Origin: Coprococcus phoceensis
Lineage (GTDB): Bacteria > Bacillota > Clostridia > Lachnospirales > Lachnospiraceae
Direction of reading: 5' to 3'
DNA length: 64,000 bases
Assembly (NCBI RefSeq): GCF_900104635.1
Contig: NZ_FNWC01000007.1
Coordinates: 2,207,421-2,271,420 of the forward strand
The position numbers were made by a program, and so were the translations under genes. The notes beneath the pieces were generated by a model. It searched no databases and was not told the origin of the DNA. It worked only from the letters and a program-made list of their open reading frames with translations. Shown one piece after another: positions 33,935 to 43,270 of the stretch. Each line of letters opens with the position of its first letter. Positions within the stretch are counted from its first letter, which is position 1.

Positions 33935-34651
33935 ATGACGGACTTTCTGACAGCAGACACCAACCTGCCATCTTATATGATGTTTCCCCGTTTTCTTCTG
34001 GACATGGAAATAAACGAAACTGCCAAAATGCTTTATATTATCCTGCTCGACCGGGCAAGGCTTTCCCAGAAAAATGAGGGCTGGTCAGATATCGCTGGTC
34101 ATGTGTTCATTTACTTTACAATTGAAGCATTGGCAGAAGTTCTCCACAAAAGCCAGATGACGGTTAAAACTGCTCTGGCAGTACTGGAAAAACAGGAGCT
34201 TATCTTCCGAAAACGGCAGGGACCCGGACAGCCCAATCGGATTTATGTAAAACTTCCAAAAGAAACCATCCACTATACAGACAGATTTCTTTCCCTAAGA
34301 CAGACAGAAAACTGTCCTATTGACAGACAGGATTCTTTCCCCGATACAGACAGAAAACTGTCTGGTAATAAGAAAGAGATAAAAAAGAACCATTTAGCAA
34401 TAAGAGGGAGTAAGGAGCCACTCTCACCCTATGGAAAATTTCAAAATGTTTTTCTGTCAGAAAAAGAACTTGAAGATATCCGGCAGACAATCCCTGACTG
34501 GAAGGATTATATTGAACGCTTATCCGGTTATATGGCTTCTACCGGAAAGCAATATCAGAACCATGCAGCTACCATCATCAGTTGGGCAAGACAGGATCAT
34601 CCTGCTTCCCAGCAAAGAAATTACGAAAGTGAGGAATACGAAACACTATGA
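33935..34651 (+). CDS. repA: RepA-type replication initiator (RepA_N-like)
   Basis: The 238-residue protein carries YMMFPRFLLDMEINETAKML and the winged-helix that follows (AEVLHKSQMTVKTALAVLEK), typical of the N-terminal domain of replication initiator A of low-G+C plasmids and many ICEs. It would open the origin during autonomous replication of the circular element. GGAGGTGAACAC precedes the ATG. It overlaps the next gene by four bases. Confidence 0.8.
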   Translation: MTDFLTADTNLPSYMMFPRFLLDMEINETAKMLYIILLDRARLSQKNEGWSDIAGHVFIYFTIEALAEVLHKSQMTVKTALAVLEKQELIFRKRQGPGQPNRIYVKLPKETIHYTDRFLSLRQTENCPIDRQDSFPDTDRKLSGNKKEIKKNHLAIRGSKEPLSPYGKFQNVFLSEKELEDIRQTIPDWKDYIERLSGYMASTGKQYQNHAATIISWARQDHPASQQRNYESEEYETL

Positions 34652-35505
34652 CAAGATTTACAGAAAAAGCAACCGCTATAACACCAAACAGAGAGCTTCA
34701 GCCTGATGAATATTTTAACGAAACAGACCACCTGATCTACTGTTCCAAATGCAATACGCCAAGACAATGCCGGCATGAATTACAGGGAAAGGTTCTTATT
34801 CCTTCCATCCGCTGTAAATGCCAGCAGGAAATCTTTGAGCAGGAAGAAGCCCAGAGAAAACTTCATGAAAAACAAATGGAAATAGAGCATCTTAAAACCA
34901 GCGGCTTACAGGACAAAGCACTCTATGACTACACTTTTGCCAGGGATAACGGTATCAATCCAGAAATAAAACTGGCACACAATTATGTAAGCAACTGGGA
35001 AGAGATGAAAGCAAACGCTTCCGGACTTCTTATCTGGGGTGATGTCGGTACTGGAAAATCTTTTTTTGCAGGCTGCATTGCCAATGCCCTTCTGGAAAAA
35101 GGTGTTCCTGTACTGATGACCAACTTTTCCCGGATTCTGAATACCCTTACCGGAATGCATTTTGAAGACAGAAACCAGTTCATCAACAGCTTAAACCGCT
35201 ACAGTCTTCTGATTATTGATGATCTCGGAATTGAGCGGAACTCTGACTTTGCACTGGAACAGGTATTCAATGTGATCGACAGTCGTTACCGCAGTAAAAA
35301 GCCTCTGATCATAACGACCAATCTCACTTTATCAGAGCTGAATAACGCCGCTGATATCGCACACAAACGAATTTATGACCGTATTCTGGAGAGATGTATT
35401 CCTGTCCGTATCAATAACCGGAATATTCGTCAGGACAATGCAACAGCTAATTTAAAACAGGCGAAAAAAATCCTGTTGAACAATCATGCTCCGAACCAGA
35501 ATTGA
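34648..35505 (+). CDS. DnaC/IstB-like helicase loader ATPase
   Basis: This 285-residue AAA+ protein has a four-cysteine N-terminal motif (YCSKCNTPRQC ... IRCKCQQ), Walker A WGDVGTGKSFFAG and Walker B LLIIDDLGIER, as in DnaC loaders. It probably brings the host DnaB helicase to the element's replication origin. Coupled to repA by an ATGA overlap. Confidence 0.85.
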   Translation: MTRFTEKATAITPNRELQPDEYFNETDHLIYCSKCNTPRQCRHELQGKVLIPSIRCKCQQEIFEQEEAQRKLHEKQMEIEHLKTSGLQDKALYDYTFARDNGINPEIKLAHNYVSNWEEMKANASGLLIWGDVGTGKSFFAGCIANALLEKGVPVLMTNFSRILNTLTGMHFEDRNQFINSLNRYSLLIIDDLGIERNSDFALEQVFNVIDSRYRSKKPLIITTNLTLSELNNAADIAHKRIYDRILERCIPVRINNRNIRQDNATANLKQAKKILLNNHAPNQN

Positions 35506-35537
35506 CTCGAAGAAGTATAACACAATGATTACTTTTC

Positions 35538-35656
35538 ACTGACAGTGGTACTACTTTCTTTCCTCATTTATTACCAGAAATATGCCACTGTCAGTTATCT
35601 AAAACCATAGTACCAAACCAAAAGATTTTAAAACCAAAACTGCCCGGATACGGGCA
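35538..35656 (+). other. Intergenic hairpins after the helicase-loader gene
   Basis: ACTGACAGTGG (35538-35548) pairs with CCACTGTCAGT (35585-35595), an 11-bp perfect stem around a 36-base loop, followed by TGCCCG-GATA-CGGGCA (about 35641-35656). They may end the replication operon or form part of an origin. Confidence 0.4.
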
Positions 35657-35675
35657 TAAAAAGGAGGTGCCAGAT

Positions 35676-35897
35676 ATGGCAGATAAAAGAATCATGACAC
35701 CGGAAGAAAAAGCACTTTTACAGGCAAGACACCGCCAGGAAGAAGCCGAAGCAAGAAATCGCAAAAAAGAACGTGTTGCCAGAACACACCGATTAGTCCA
35801 GGAAGGAGCCATTCTGGAAAGTATTGTTCCCCATATTAAAGAAATGGATTTAGATTCCCTGAAACGGGAGCTGATGATCCGGCTACGGGGAATGTAA
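35676..35897 (+). CDS. DUF3847-family small protein
   Basis: The 73-residue basic helical protein (MADKRIMTPEEKALLQARHR ... ) ends MDLDSLKRELMIRLRG. DUF3847 proteins regularly precede MobQ relaxase genes in Clostridia elements and are assumed to assist mobilization. AAGGAGGTGCCAGAT precedes the ATG; the same ribosome site appears ahead of the relaxase gene. Confidence 0.75.
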   Translation: MADKRIMTPEEKALLQARHRQEEAEARNRKKERVARTHRLVQEGAILESIVPHIKEMDLDSLKRELMIRLRGM

Positions 35898-35917
35898 ACG
35901 CACAAGTTCTACTCCCG

Positions 35918-35951
35918 AAGGGCGCACTTACTCACCACCTGATAAATCAGG
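35918..35951 (-). other. MobQ-type oriT with nic site
   Basis: On the minus strand TAAGTGCGC|CCTT (35930-35918) matches the conserved nic core of MobQ/RSF1010-like origins; the cut would fall between 35922 and 35921. An inverted repeat CCTGAT-AA-ATCAGG (35938-35951) lies just 5' of it, as expected. It sits about 85 bases upstream of the relaxase gene. Confidence 0.75.
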
Positions 35952-36034
35952 CAGTGGTATCCCCTTCGGGGCTCGTGCGCTCTGCCGAGGGCTTTATCCG
36001 CTGTTGCAGGCAACATCGAAAGGAGGTGCCAGAT

Positions 36035-37744
36035 ATGGCAATTTATCATATGCAAGCCAAAGTCGTCAGCCGTGGTTCCGGTCGGTCTGCTGTTGCTGCT
36101 TCTGCTTATATGAGCTGTAGCCGGATGTACAATGATTATGATGGTATCCAGCATGACTATACCAGAAAGCATGGGCTAATCTATCAGGAAGTGATGCTTC
36201 CACCAATGGCTCCATCGGAATGGAATGACCGGGAACAACTCTGGAATGCTGTGGAAGAAACCGAAAAGACCAAAGACAGTCGACTGGCAAGAGAATTTGT
36301 TGTCGCACTCCCTGTTGAATTGGATAAAGACAGCAATATTTCTCTTCTTCAAGATTTTATTAAAAAGAATTTTGTAGATATGGGGATGTGTGCTGATTTT
36401 GCCATTCACGATACAGATGGTCACAATCCCCATGCACACATTCTTCTTACTGTCCGACCACTAAATGAAAATGGAACATGGCAGTATAAAACCGAAAAAG
36501 AATATCTCTGTATCAAAGATGGGGAAGAAAAAGGATTCACTGCTTCTGAATTTAAAACTGCTCAGAAACAGGGATGGGAAAAGCAATATCGCTATAAAGT
36601 TGGGAAAAAGAAAGAATATCTGACTTCCTCTGTTGCACAGGAAAAAGGATATGAACGGATTGATAAACACCCCAAGAGCAGCCGATATGGCAGACAGAAT
36701 CCTATTTCCGAACAATGGAACAGTGATGAACAACTTTGCATCTGGCGGGCAAACTGGGCAGATGCCGTAAATGAAATGCTTGCACGTAATCAGATAAATG
36801 CTACCATTGATCACCGCAGCTTTGCAGATCAGGGAATCACCGAACAGCCAACCATCCATGAAGGCTACATTGCCCAGAATATGGAAAAGAAAGGCATGAT
36901 AGCAGACCGCTGTGAAATCAACCGTCAAATTCGTGCGGATAACAAAATGCTCCGGGAATTGAAAGTTCAGGTAGCAAAACTGGCGGAAGCTGTAGAAAAG
37001 TCTATTCCGATAATTGCAGAAACATTGGAAGCAATCCGCAATCATATGATCTTTACACAGTATCATTTACTTCATAATGAGATGCAAAAAGAAGTAATTC
37101 ATGATTGGATGAATCATTTTAATCCAATACTGAATAAATATAATGCTGTTAAGAAGAAACTCAAAGCGAAAGTTGCGGAACGGAAAGAACTGAATGTGCA
37201 AAAGGAGAAAACCAGTATTTTGAATCCCATCCAGCATATAAAATTGAATCAACAGCTTACCACTGTTACCGAAGAAATTGAAGAACTGAAATCACGGAAA
37301 GAACAGCTAATCTTCCAGGCACAATGCACTACCGATAAAGATATGATGAATCTATCCAAGAAATACGACCAGATGAATAAAAATCTGGATGTCCTGGATT
37401 CTCAGGACATCTCGCTCCAAAAACAGCTTGAAAAAGACGCCGCCGCTTTCCGGGAAGAAAAATTTCGTCCTGAACCAGAACAATATACCGAATTACTGGA
37501 TACCAGAATCCAGATACGTCCTGATTTCCGGGATAAGCTGATCGAGCAGCTCAAAGGTACTTTTGGTAAGTATTATGACTATCACCGTCGTGATATTGCC
37601 GCTAATGAGGTAGATTATCTCAATGTGGAAGATCCTGATGTTTTTTCCCATCGTGCCTGGAAACTTGAATATCAAAGGAAACAGGAGATGCAACGAAATC
37701 AGCCTGCTCGATCTAAGAAAAAGTCACATGATATGGAATTATAA
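36035..37744 (+). CDS. mobQ: MobA/MobL (MobQ-type) relaxase
   Basis: The 569-residue relaxase starts MAIYHMQAKVVSRGSGRSAV and has the catalytic AAAYMSCSR-like Tyr region (AASAYMSCSRM) and the metal-binding HNPHAHILLT histidines; the C-terminal half is a long coiled coil (about 290-520). It nicks oriT and leads the strand into a helper's conjugation channel. The ATG at 36035 follows AAAGGAGGTGCCAGAT. The nic site is directly upstream. No coupling protein or VirB4 gene is nearby. Confidence 0.88.
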   Translation: MAIYHMQAKVVSRGSGRSAVAASAYMSCSRMYNDYDGIQHDYTRKHGLIYQEVMLPPMAPSEWNDREQLWNAVEETEKTKDSRLAREFVVALPVELDKDSNISLLQDFIKKNFVDMGMCADFAIHDTDGHNPHAHILLTVRPLNENGTWQYKTEKEYLCIKDGEEKGFTASEFKTAQKQGWEKQYRYKVGKKKEYLTSSVAQEKGYERIDKHPKSSRYGRQNPISEQWNSDEQLCIWRANWADAVNEMLARNQINATIDHRSFADQGITEQPTIHEGYIAQNMEKKGMIADRCEINRQIRADNKMLRELKVQVAKLAEAVEKSIPIIAETLEAIRNHMIFTQYHLLHNEMQKEVIHDWMNHFNPILNKYNAVKKKLKAKVAERKELNVQKEKTSILNPIQHIKLNQQLTTVTEEIEELKSRKEQLIFQAQCTTDKDMMNLSKKYDQMNKNLDVLDSQDISLQKQLEKDAAAFREEKFRPEPEQYTELLDTRIQIRPDFRDKLIEQLKGTFGKYYDYHRRDIAANEVDYLNVEDPDVFSHRAWKLEYQRKQEMQRNQPARSKKKSHDMEL

Positions 37745-37759
37745 TTTCCTTTAAAAAGA

Positions 37760-37800
37760 GGCGCATGGATCAGCAAATCCATACGCCTAATTTATATATT
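37760..37800 (+). terminator. Terminator after relaxase gene
   Basis: GGCGCATGGAT (37760-37770) pairs with ATCCATACGCC (37777-37787) with one mismatch, then TAATTTAT. Confidence 0.55.
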
Positions 37801-37804
37801 GTTA

Positions 37805-40354
37805 TTATTCCTTACGAATTCTTTCAACTACACTTTCCTGACTCATCTTTTTAAACTGATACTTTGGAATCGCATATGCAATTCCACTTAATATCGGAAC
37901 CATAAGCAGGCACGGCACGATTGTAAGATGCAGTTGAAAGAAAAATGCCGTAGCAAACGTATTTGATAAAATCTTTTCTGCACCAAACACAACCAGTATG
38001 ATTGCAATAACAAATGCACCTCCCAAATATATGAATCCTTCTGCAATCAGCATTTTTGATATCTGCTTTTTCGTCATTCCTACAACCTCCAAAAGTGCCA
38101 GCTCCTTTTTCCTGCTAATCACAGAAGTTGTTGTTGTATTAAAGAAATTCATAATACCTATAAAAGCTAAAATAACAACAAGGAAACCACCGATCATATA
38201 ATATTTTCCGACAAACCGCCTAAAGCTCGCCTTCATATCCAATACAGAAGAAACATTTATCATATCATTTTCTTTCAAAACATTTTTATCAATGTATTCT
38301 TTTACTTGCTTATCCTCTCCCTTCTTGGCATCAATAGCAGCATACATTGCTGATTGATTTCCTGTCTGGGTGATATACTCTTCTTCTGGGATCATTACTG
38401 TAATATAAACAGTATCTGCATACGGATAATCCAGGGAATATGGCATCATAGCTTCTCCGATCACCCCATAATCTTTCTGCTTTCCGTTTCCGTACTCCAT
38501 TTTAAAAGTTTTGCCAGACTGATAATAAGAAACTGGTTGTTCTGTATATTTATCACTATAGTCCACAATCACATAATCCCCACTTTTAAACGTATCCCAG
38601 GAACATTTTTCCCCTTTCCATTCTAACATATCAAACACCGCTTCACTAATTCCGAGGAAATGAACCTTTACAGTATTATCCGCTTTTGTTTTCTCCCAGA
38701 TTTGTTTTTCATAATCTGTCCAGTTTTCTTTGTTTTTTTCTGCCAATGTCTCCCACGTTTTCATAAGTGCCGGTTCCATCTTATGTCTTTCTTCCGAATA
38801 ATACACATATCCTGTTTTCTCACTTTCCGGACACTTATTCAGAATCTCTTTGATTTCAGGTGTAATACCATTAAAATTCGTATTTAACAGATTACCTGTC
38901 ATCTGATCTAATTTAAAATCGGTTGGCAAAAGAATCTTCCTGTATGAATCTAGGTCATATCCCTGCACCAGCATTACAATACAGTTAACCACTACCATAG
39001 AAAGAGCGATGGAAAGCATAACAATTAATCCTTTTTTCCAGTTCCGGAATACATTTTGAGCTGCCAGCCCCCACCATGTTACGGAAGTATTTTTTTTCAT
39101 TTTTCGTCTTGACTGCTCTCCTTCTGCCAAATGCAGAGCTTCCACAGGAGATACTCGTTCAACCATTCTACAAGCCTGCAAACTTGAAAGATACACCGTC
39201 AAAAGTGTAAAAAGTGCTGCAACAATAAAAATCAAAGGATTTGCTGATACTACAGTCAGAGCCGTCTGCCCAGCCTGTTCGGTGATTTCATTATCTGCTG
39301 TCAATGATGGAGCCATTAAAAGACCTGCAAGATAACCACAAAACAGACCGAGTGGAATGCCAATGACAGACAATCGCCACGCTTGCATACGCACAATTTT
39401 TTTCAATTGTTTTCCTGTTGTTCCCACGTTCTTCAATAATCCGTAGGCTCTGATATCCGTTTTCACGGATATATTAAAAATATTATAAATAATTAAGTAA
39501 CCAGCCAATATCACAAACAGTACCATTACTATAAGGGAAGTGAATGAAAATGAATCCTCTTCAAAAAGATTATATGCCGGATTGACCTCCAATCCTGTCC
39601 CTGCTTTCGTAAATTCTGCTGTCTTAGATATATTTTCTGTTTTCTTTTCCAGATTCCAAAGATTCTTATACCAGACCGAATATTCTTTACAGCCATTATA
39701 GATACCATTTTGTAACTCATCCTGTGTAACGTGATAACGATTTTCCTTTGCATAGGATTCGGATACCCAGATCATCTGTCCTAAAACAGCCTTATCACCC
39801 TGCCAGAATCCACATATCTGAAACGTATCTGTCTTATATTGTTTCAGCATGGGATTTACTTCCCAGGTCAGCGTTACTTCTTCCCCAATCTTTGGTGTAA
39901 CACCCATAGCTTCCAGTACCATGCTACTAAGCGCTACCTCATTCTTTTTCTCCGGCAATCTTCCTGTAGTCGGCAGACAATTAAAACTTTCTGCCATATT
40001 TTCATCTGCATATCGGACCTCTACGGAAAATCCAAACCGCTCGTCCATTCCAGCTCCCAGAAAAATACCGGAACCATATCGTTCCACATCTTCATCCTGT
40101 TCTATTGTTTTTTGCAATCTCTCCGCATCTTCTTCTGACAAATTCTGCGCAATAGCATGGGATGAATCCATAAATTGCTTAATTTCTGTTGCTCTTTTGG
40201 AAAGTATCATGGATACGCTCCCCACAAATAGGCTTGTAAATAACAGTGATGTCAACATGATTGCAATAACAGCAATAATATTTCTTGCTCGGTTCATTTT
40301 CATAAAACGTTTCGTCAATAATCGTAACGTTTCTTTATTCTCTACTTTTACCAT
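37805..40354 (-). CDS. ABC transporter permease, FtsX/MacB-type, 849 residues
   Basis: The protein has an N-terminal membrane helix followed by a large extracytoplasmic part (about 45-270), three helices, a central helix pair (about 415-470), a second extracytoplasmic part and three C-terminal helices with two FtsX domains (GLLKNVGTTGKQLKKIV and LLEVVGMTKKQISKMLI). It partners the ATPase immediately upstream. Start chosen at 40354, 13 bases after the ATPase stop; an earlier ATG lies inside the ATPase gene. Probably a peptide or lipid export/resistance system controlled by the adjacent two-component genes. Confidence 0.82.
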   Translation of the reverse strand: MVKVENKETLRLLTKRFMKMNRARNIIAVIAIMLTSLLFTSLFVGSVSMILSKRATEIKQFMDSSHAIAQNLSEEDAERLQKTIEQDEDVERYGSGIFLGAGMDERFGFSVEVRYADENMAESFNCLPTTGRLPEKKNEVALSSMVLEAMGVTPKIGEEVTLTWEVNPMLKQYKTDTFQICGFWQGDKAVLGQMIWVSESYAKENRYHVTQDELQNGIYNGCKEYSVWYKNLWNLEKKTENISKTAEFTKAGTGLEVNPAYNLFEEDSFSFTSLIVMVLFVILAGYLIIYNIFNISVKTDIRAYGLLKNVGTTGKQLKKIVRMQAWRLSVIGIPLGLFCGYLAGLLMAPSLTADNEITEQAGQTALTVVSANPLIFIVAALFTLLTVYLSSLQACRMVERVSPVEALHLAEGEQSRRKMKKNTSVTWWGLAAQNVFRNWKKGLIVMLSIALSMVVVNCIVMLVQGYDLDSYRKILLPTDFKLDQMTGNLLNTNFNGITPEIKEILNKCPESEKTGYVYYSEERHKMEPALMKTWETLAEKNKENWTDYEKQIWEKTKADNTVKVHFLGISEAVFDMLEWKGEKCSWDTFKSGDYVIVDYSDKYTEQPVSYYQSGKTFKMEYGNGKQKDYGVIGEAMMPYSLDYPYADTVYITVMIPEEEYITQTGNQSAMYAAIDAKKGEDKQVKEYIDKNVLKENDMINVSSVLDMKASFRRFVGKYYMIGGFLVVILAFIGIMNFFNTTTTSVISRKKELALLEVVGMTKKQISKMLIAEGFIYLGGAFVIAIILVVFGAEKILSNTFATAFFFQLHLTIVPCLLMVPILSGIAYAIPKYQFKKMSQESVVERIRKE

Positions 40355-40367
40355 ATAATCGTCCTCA

Positions 40368-41048
40368 CTATACCAAACCACTGTCTGAAACAATTTTTCC
40401 GTCTTCTATCTGTAAAATCCGGTCTGCCATCTGGGCAATCTCTTCATTATGGGTAATCATAACGATGGTTTGGTGAAAACGCTTACTGGTTACTTTCAGA
40501 AGCCCTAATACATCCTGACTTGTTTTCGAATCCAAATTTCCAGTCGGCTCGTCAGCGAGCAAAATGGCAGGTTTTGCAACTAAGGCTCTTGCAATTGCCA
40601 CTCTCTGTTGCTGTCCACCGGATAGAGCGCTTGGCAGGTTTTCCAATTTTGTCCGAATACCCAGTGTATCAATAATTTTATCTACATAACCTTTTTCTAC
40701 CTTTTTTCCATCCAGTTTCACAGGAAGAATAATATTTTCCCATACATTCAACATCGGAACCAAGTTATACTGTTGAAATACGAAACCAATATTCCTACGT
40801 CGGAAAATGGTAAGCTCTTCATCTGTCATATGGCTTAAGTTCTGTCCATCCACAATTACCTGCCCAGATGTTGGATTATCTAATCCTCCAATCATATGAA
40901 GCATCGTAGACTTTCCGCTCCCAGAAGTTCCAACAATCGCTACAAACTCCCCCTTTTCCACTTCTAAATTTACACCATCAAGGGCTTTGACTTCTGTTTC
41001 TCCTTGTCCATATATTTTTCTTAAATTCACTGCTTTTAATATATTCAT
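40368..41048 (-). CDS. ABC transporter ATP-binding protein (MacB/LolD type)
   Basis: The 226-residue ATPase shows Walker A GTSGSGKST, Q-loop VFQQYNLVPML, signature LSGGQQQR, Walker B ILLADEPTGNLD and switch His in ITHNEE. Forms a unit with the 849-residue permease. A strong hairpin separates it from the upstream kinase gene, so the two halves of the module may be expressed separately. Confidence 0.88.
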   Translation of the reverse strand: MNILKAVNLRKIYGQGETEVKALDGVNLEVEKGEFVAIVGTSGSGKSTMLHMIGGLDNPTSGQVIVDGQNLSHMTDEELTIFRRRNIGFVFQQYNLVPMLNVWENIILPVKLDGKKVEKGYVDKIIDTLGIRTKLENLPSALSGGQQQRVAIARALVAKPAILLADEPTGNLDSKTSQDVLGLLKVTSKRFHQTIVMITHNEEIAQMADRILQIEDGKIVSDSGLV

Positions 41049-41062
41049 GCCATCCTCCCATC

Positions 41063-41098
41063 AAAAAAGTCTGTATTGATCTTTACAATACAGACTTT
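41063..41098 (-). terminator. Terminator between two-component and ABC genes
   Basis: AAAGTCTGTATTG (41066-41078) and CAATACAGACTTT (41086-41098) form a perfect 13-bp stem; on the minus strand it is followed by a T run. Confidence 0.75.
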
Positions 41099-41146
41099 AT
41101 CATAACAATGTCTCCATCTGGTTTCTGAAATATCACAGTTTTGATA

Positions 41147-42055
41147 CTATTCCTTTTTTGATATCGGGAGAAACACAGAAAATGTAGAACCCTTTCCTCT
41201 CTTTGATGTCACTTTTATATACCCCTTTTGTGCCTGAATGATCTCTCTTGCAAGGAATAAGCCAATTCCTACTCCTGGCTGGTCTGCCACTGACAGACTC
41301 CGATAAAACCTTCCAAATATCTTTGGTATTTCTTCTTTTTCTATTCCAATGCCATCATCAATGATATCAATCTTTACAAAAAAAGAATACTGCTCGACTT
41401 TTATCTGAACATTTCCCCCACATGCTGTGTATTTAATCGCATTGTCTACAATATTTCCGAGTGCCTCCACGGTCCATTTTGAATCACATCGAATATGCAA
41501 ATCCGTGTCACATAGGCTCAGAGTAATATTCTTCTCCCTTACTTTTACATTAAACTGCTGCTGTATAGATTCAAGCATCTGCTTAATAGTAGTATCCTCC
41601 GAATGTACTGCGATAATTCCACTCTCCATCCGTGATAATTTGACCAATGATTGTATCAAAAAATCTAATTTCTCTGTTTGCTCCAAAATGGTAGCTATCT
41701 CCTCCTGATTTTCATTACTCACTTCAGAGAGTATTTCTCCATAGATTTTCAGATTTGAAATAGGAGTCAGTGTCTGATGCACAATATCTGAAATAAGTTT
41801 TTGTATCACTTCTTTCTGTTCCTGTTGATTTTTTCCTGCCAGAAAGCTACTGTCTATATATTGTTTCATGCTGTTTTCAAGAGCAGAATACTTTTCTTCT
41901 GATATTTCTGTCCGTTCCAGTTCTCCATCTATTGCACAATCCAACATTTGCTGCAACCGGTTCAAAAGCTTTTTTTCTTTCTGATAAAAAAAGCTGTACC
42001 AAAAAACTCCGCTCAGGACAAATATAACTACAATCAACATAATTGTTTCTATCAT
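41147..42055 (-). CDS. Sensor histidine kinase of second ABC module
   Basis: The 302-residue kinase has one N-terminal membrane helix (about 3-24), a short linker, the H-box LISDIVHQTLTPISNLK and catalytic boxes NIVDNAIKYTA, DIIDDGIGIEKEE and GVGIGLFLARE. With a single helix and no sensor domain, it probably senses through a partner protein. Its ATG overlaps the regulator's TGA. Confidence 0.87.
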   Translation of the reverse strand: MIETIMLIVVIFVLSGVFWYSFFYQKEKKLLNRLQQMLDCAIDGELERTEISEEKYSALENSMKQYIDSSFLAGKNQQEQKEVIQKLISDIVHQTLTPISNLKIYGEILSEVSNENQEEIATILEQTEKLDFLIQSLVKLSRMESGIIAVHSEDTTIKQMLESIQQQFNVKVREKNITLSLCDTDLHIRCDSKWTVEALGNIVDNAIKYTACGGNVQIKVEQYSFFVKIDIIDDGIGIEKEEIPKIFGRFYRSLSVADQPGVGIGLFLAREIIQAQKGYIKVTSKRGKGSTFSVFLPISKKE

Positions 42056-42735
42056 CCATTCACCGCCCATGTATAACCAATTCCATAAACCGTCTTGATA
42101 TATTCAGGTTTCTGCGTATCATCTTCTAATTTGTCTCTGAGGCGTTTGATAGCAACAGTCAAGGCATGGGCATCCACAAACTCTGTATCTTCCTGCCATA
42201 CCTCGTCAATCAGATATTCCCGTTTCAATACTTTTCCTCTGTTTTCACACAGCACTCTAAGGAGCTTTTGTTCTGTCTTACTAAGTTCAATAGGTTCTCC
42301 ATCTTTGAAAAATTCCATTTTATCGAAATAGAACTCAAATCCATCAAGCTCCATAGAATTCTTAGCTGCTACCTCTTTATTTCTAAGCTGCACAGACACT
42401 CTTGCACGCAAAACCATCAAGCTAAACGGTTTCGTAATATAATCATTTGCCCCAGCTTCCAATCCTGTTACAATATCTACTTCCATGTTATTTACTGTAA
42501 GCAGAATAATCGGCACCTGACTATTTTTCCTTATTTCTCTTACAAAATCAATCCCATTCCCATCCGGCAAATTCACATCTAATAAAACCAATGTGATATC
42601 TTCCTTTTTCAAGATTTCTCTAGCTTCCTGCAAAGTTCTGCACTGATAAAAGAAATAAGCATCATTCTTTAAAGCCAGACGGATTCCATCATTTAATTTT
42701 TTGTCATCTTCAACAATCAGTAACTTTTCACTCAT
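42052..42735 (-). CDS. OmpR-family response regulator of second ABC module
   Basis: This 227-residue regulator has a receiver domain (LIVEDDKKLNDGI; Asp in LVLLDVNLPDGNG; Lys in YITKPFS) and a winged-helix DNA-binding domain ending YIKTVYGIGYTWAV. It probably activates the ABC genes. Upstream on the minus strand is a promoter-like TTGATT-N17-TACAAT. Confidence 0.87.
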   Translation of the reverse strand: MSEKLLIVEDDKKLNDGIRLALKNDAYFFYQCRTLQEAREILKKEDITLVLLDVNLPDGNGIDFVREIRKNSQVPIILLTVNNMEVDIVTGLEAGANDYITKPFSLMVLRARVSVQLRNKEVAAKNSMELDGFEFYFDKMEFFKDGEPIELSKTEQKLLRVLCENRGKVLKREYLIDEVWQEDTEFVDAHALTVAIKRLRDKLEDDTQKPEYIKTVYGIGYTWAVNG

Positions 42736-42840
42736 ATTTTCTCTGCTTTCTTACAAATTACGCTAATTGTATCATTGCCAGTTTTATAAATCAAATCATT
42801 AAGTCAAAATCTCCGACAGAATTTATCTTATAAACAGCAA

Positions 42841-42860
42841 AAAGCTCCCGAAGGAGCTTT
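42841..42860 (-). terminator. Terminator after tnpV
   Basis: AAAGCTCC-cgaa-GGAGCTTT, with T run on the minus strand (into TTTGCTG). Confidence 0.65.
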
Positions 42861-42867
42861 CCACGCT

Positions 42868-43239
42868 TTAAATATACACTAATTCTTTCAACACAATCTC
42901 TTCTGCAGCATTCCGGATATTATTTACCGCTCTGACCCATTCCATCTGGTCACAAGCTTTCAATTCTTCCGTAATGCCCTGCCTCTCCATCATCTGACAC
43001 ACCAGAATATCCATTCTCTCCTGTGCTTCATCGTCCACAGTATTCAGATGTTCTGTCAGTCTGTCTTCCAACATATACAGTGAATACATTACCGGACGAT
43101 GCTCTTTCAGATATGTTCTCCGTAGCATTCCATATTTTCCATAATGCGGTTCTTCATCTGTACTGACAAGATTCGGATAGTAAATTCCGTCTGCGCCAAG
43201 TGTGTAGGTTCCACCCATTTTTTCAAATGTGCTTTTCAT
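42868..43239 (-). CDS. tnpV: TnpV-family mobile-element protein
   Basis: The 123-residue protein begins MKSTFEKMGGTYTLGADGIY and PNLVSTDEEPHYGKYGMLRR, matching TnpV of the Tn4451/Tn4453 transposons, whose role is not established. It lies 31 bases downstream of the tail of rlmD, within the right end of the element and in the same direction, so it is probably now transcribed from the rlmD promoter. AAGGAGGAATAACAC precedes the ATG. Confidence 0.75.
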   Translation of the reverse strand: MKSTFEKMGGTYTLGADGIYYPNLVSTDEEPHYGKYGMLRRTYLKEHRPVMYSLYMLEDRLTEHLNTVDDEAQERMDILVCQMMERQGITEELKACDQMEWVRAVNNIRNAAEEIVLKELVYI

Positions 43240-43270
43240 GTGTTATTCCTCCTTGAAATCAGCGATGTCC

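Noticed and set aside
37805..42735. Treating the second ABC/two-component module as core chromosome beside rlmD
   Set aside because: TnpV and the att junction inside rlmD lie beyond it, so it falls within the element.
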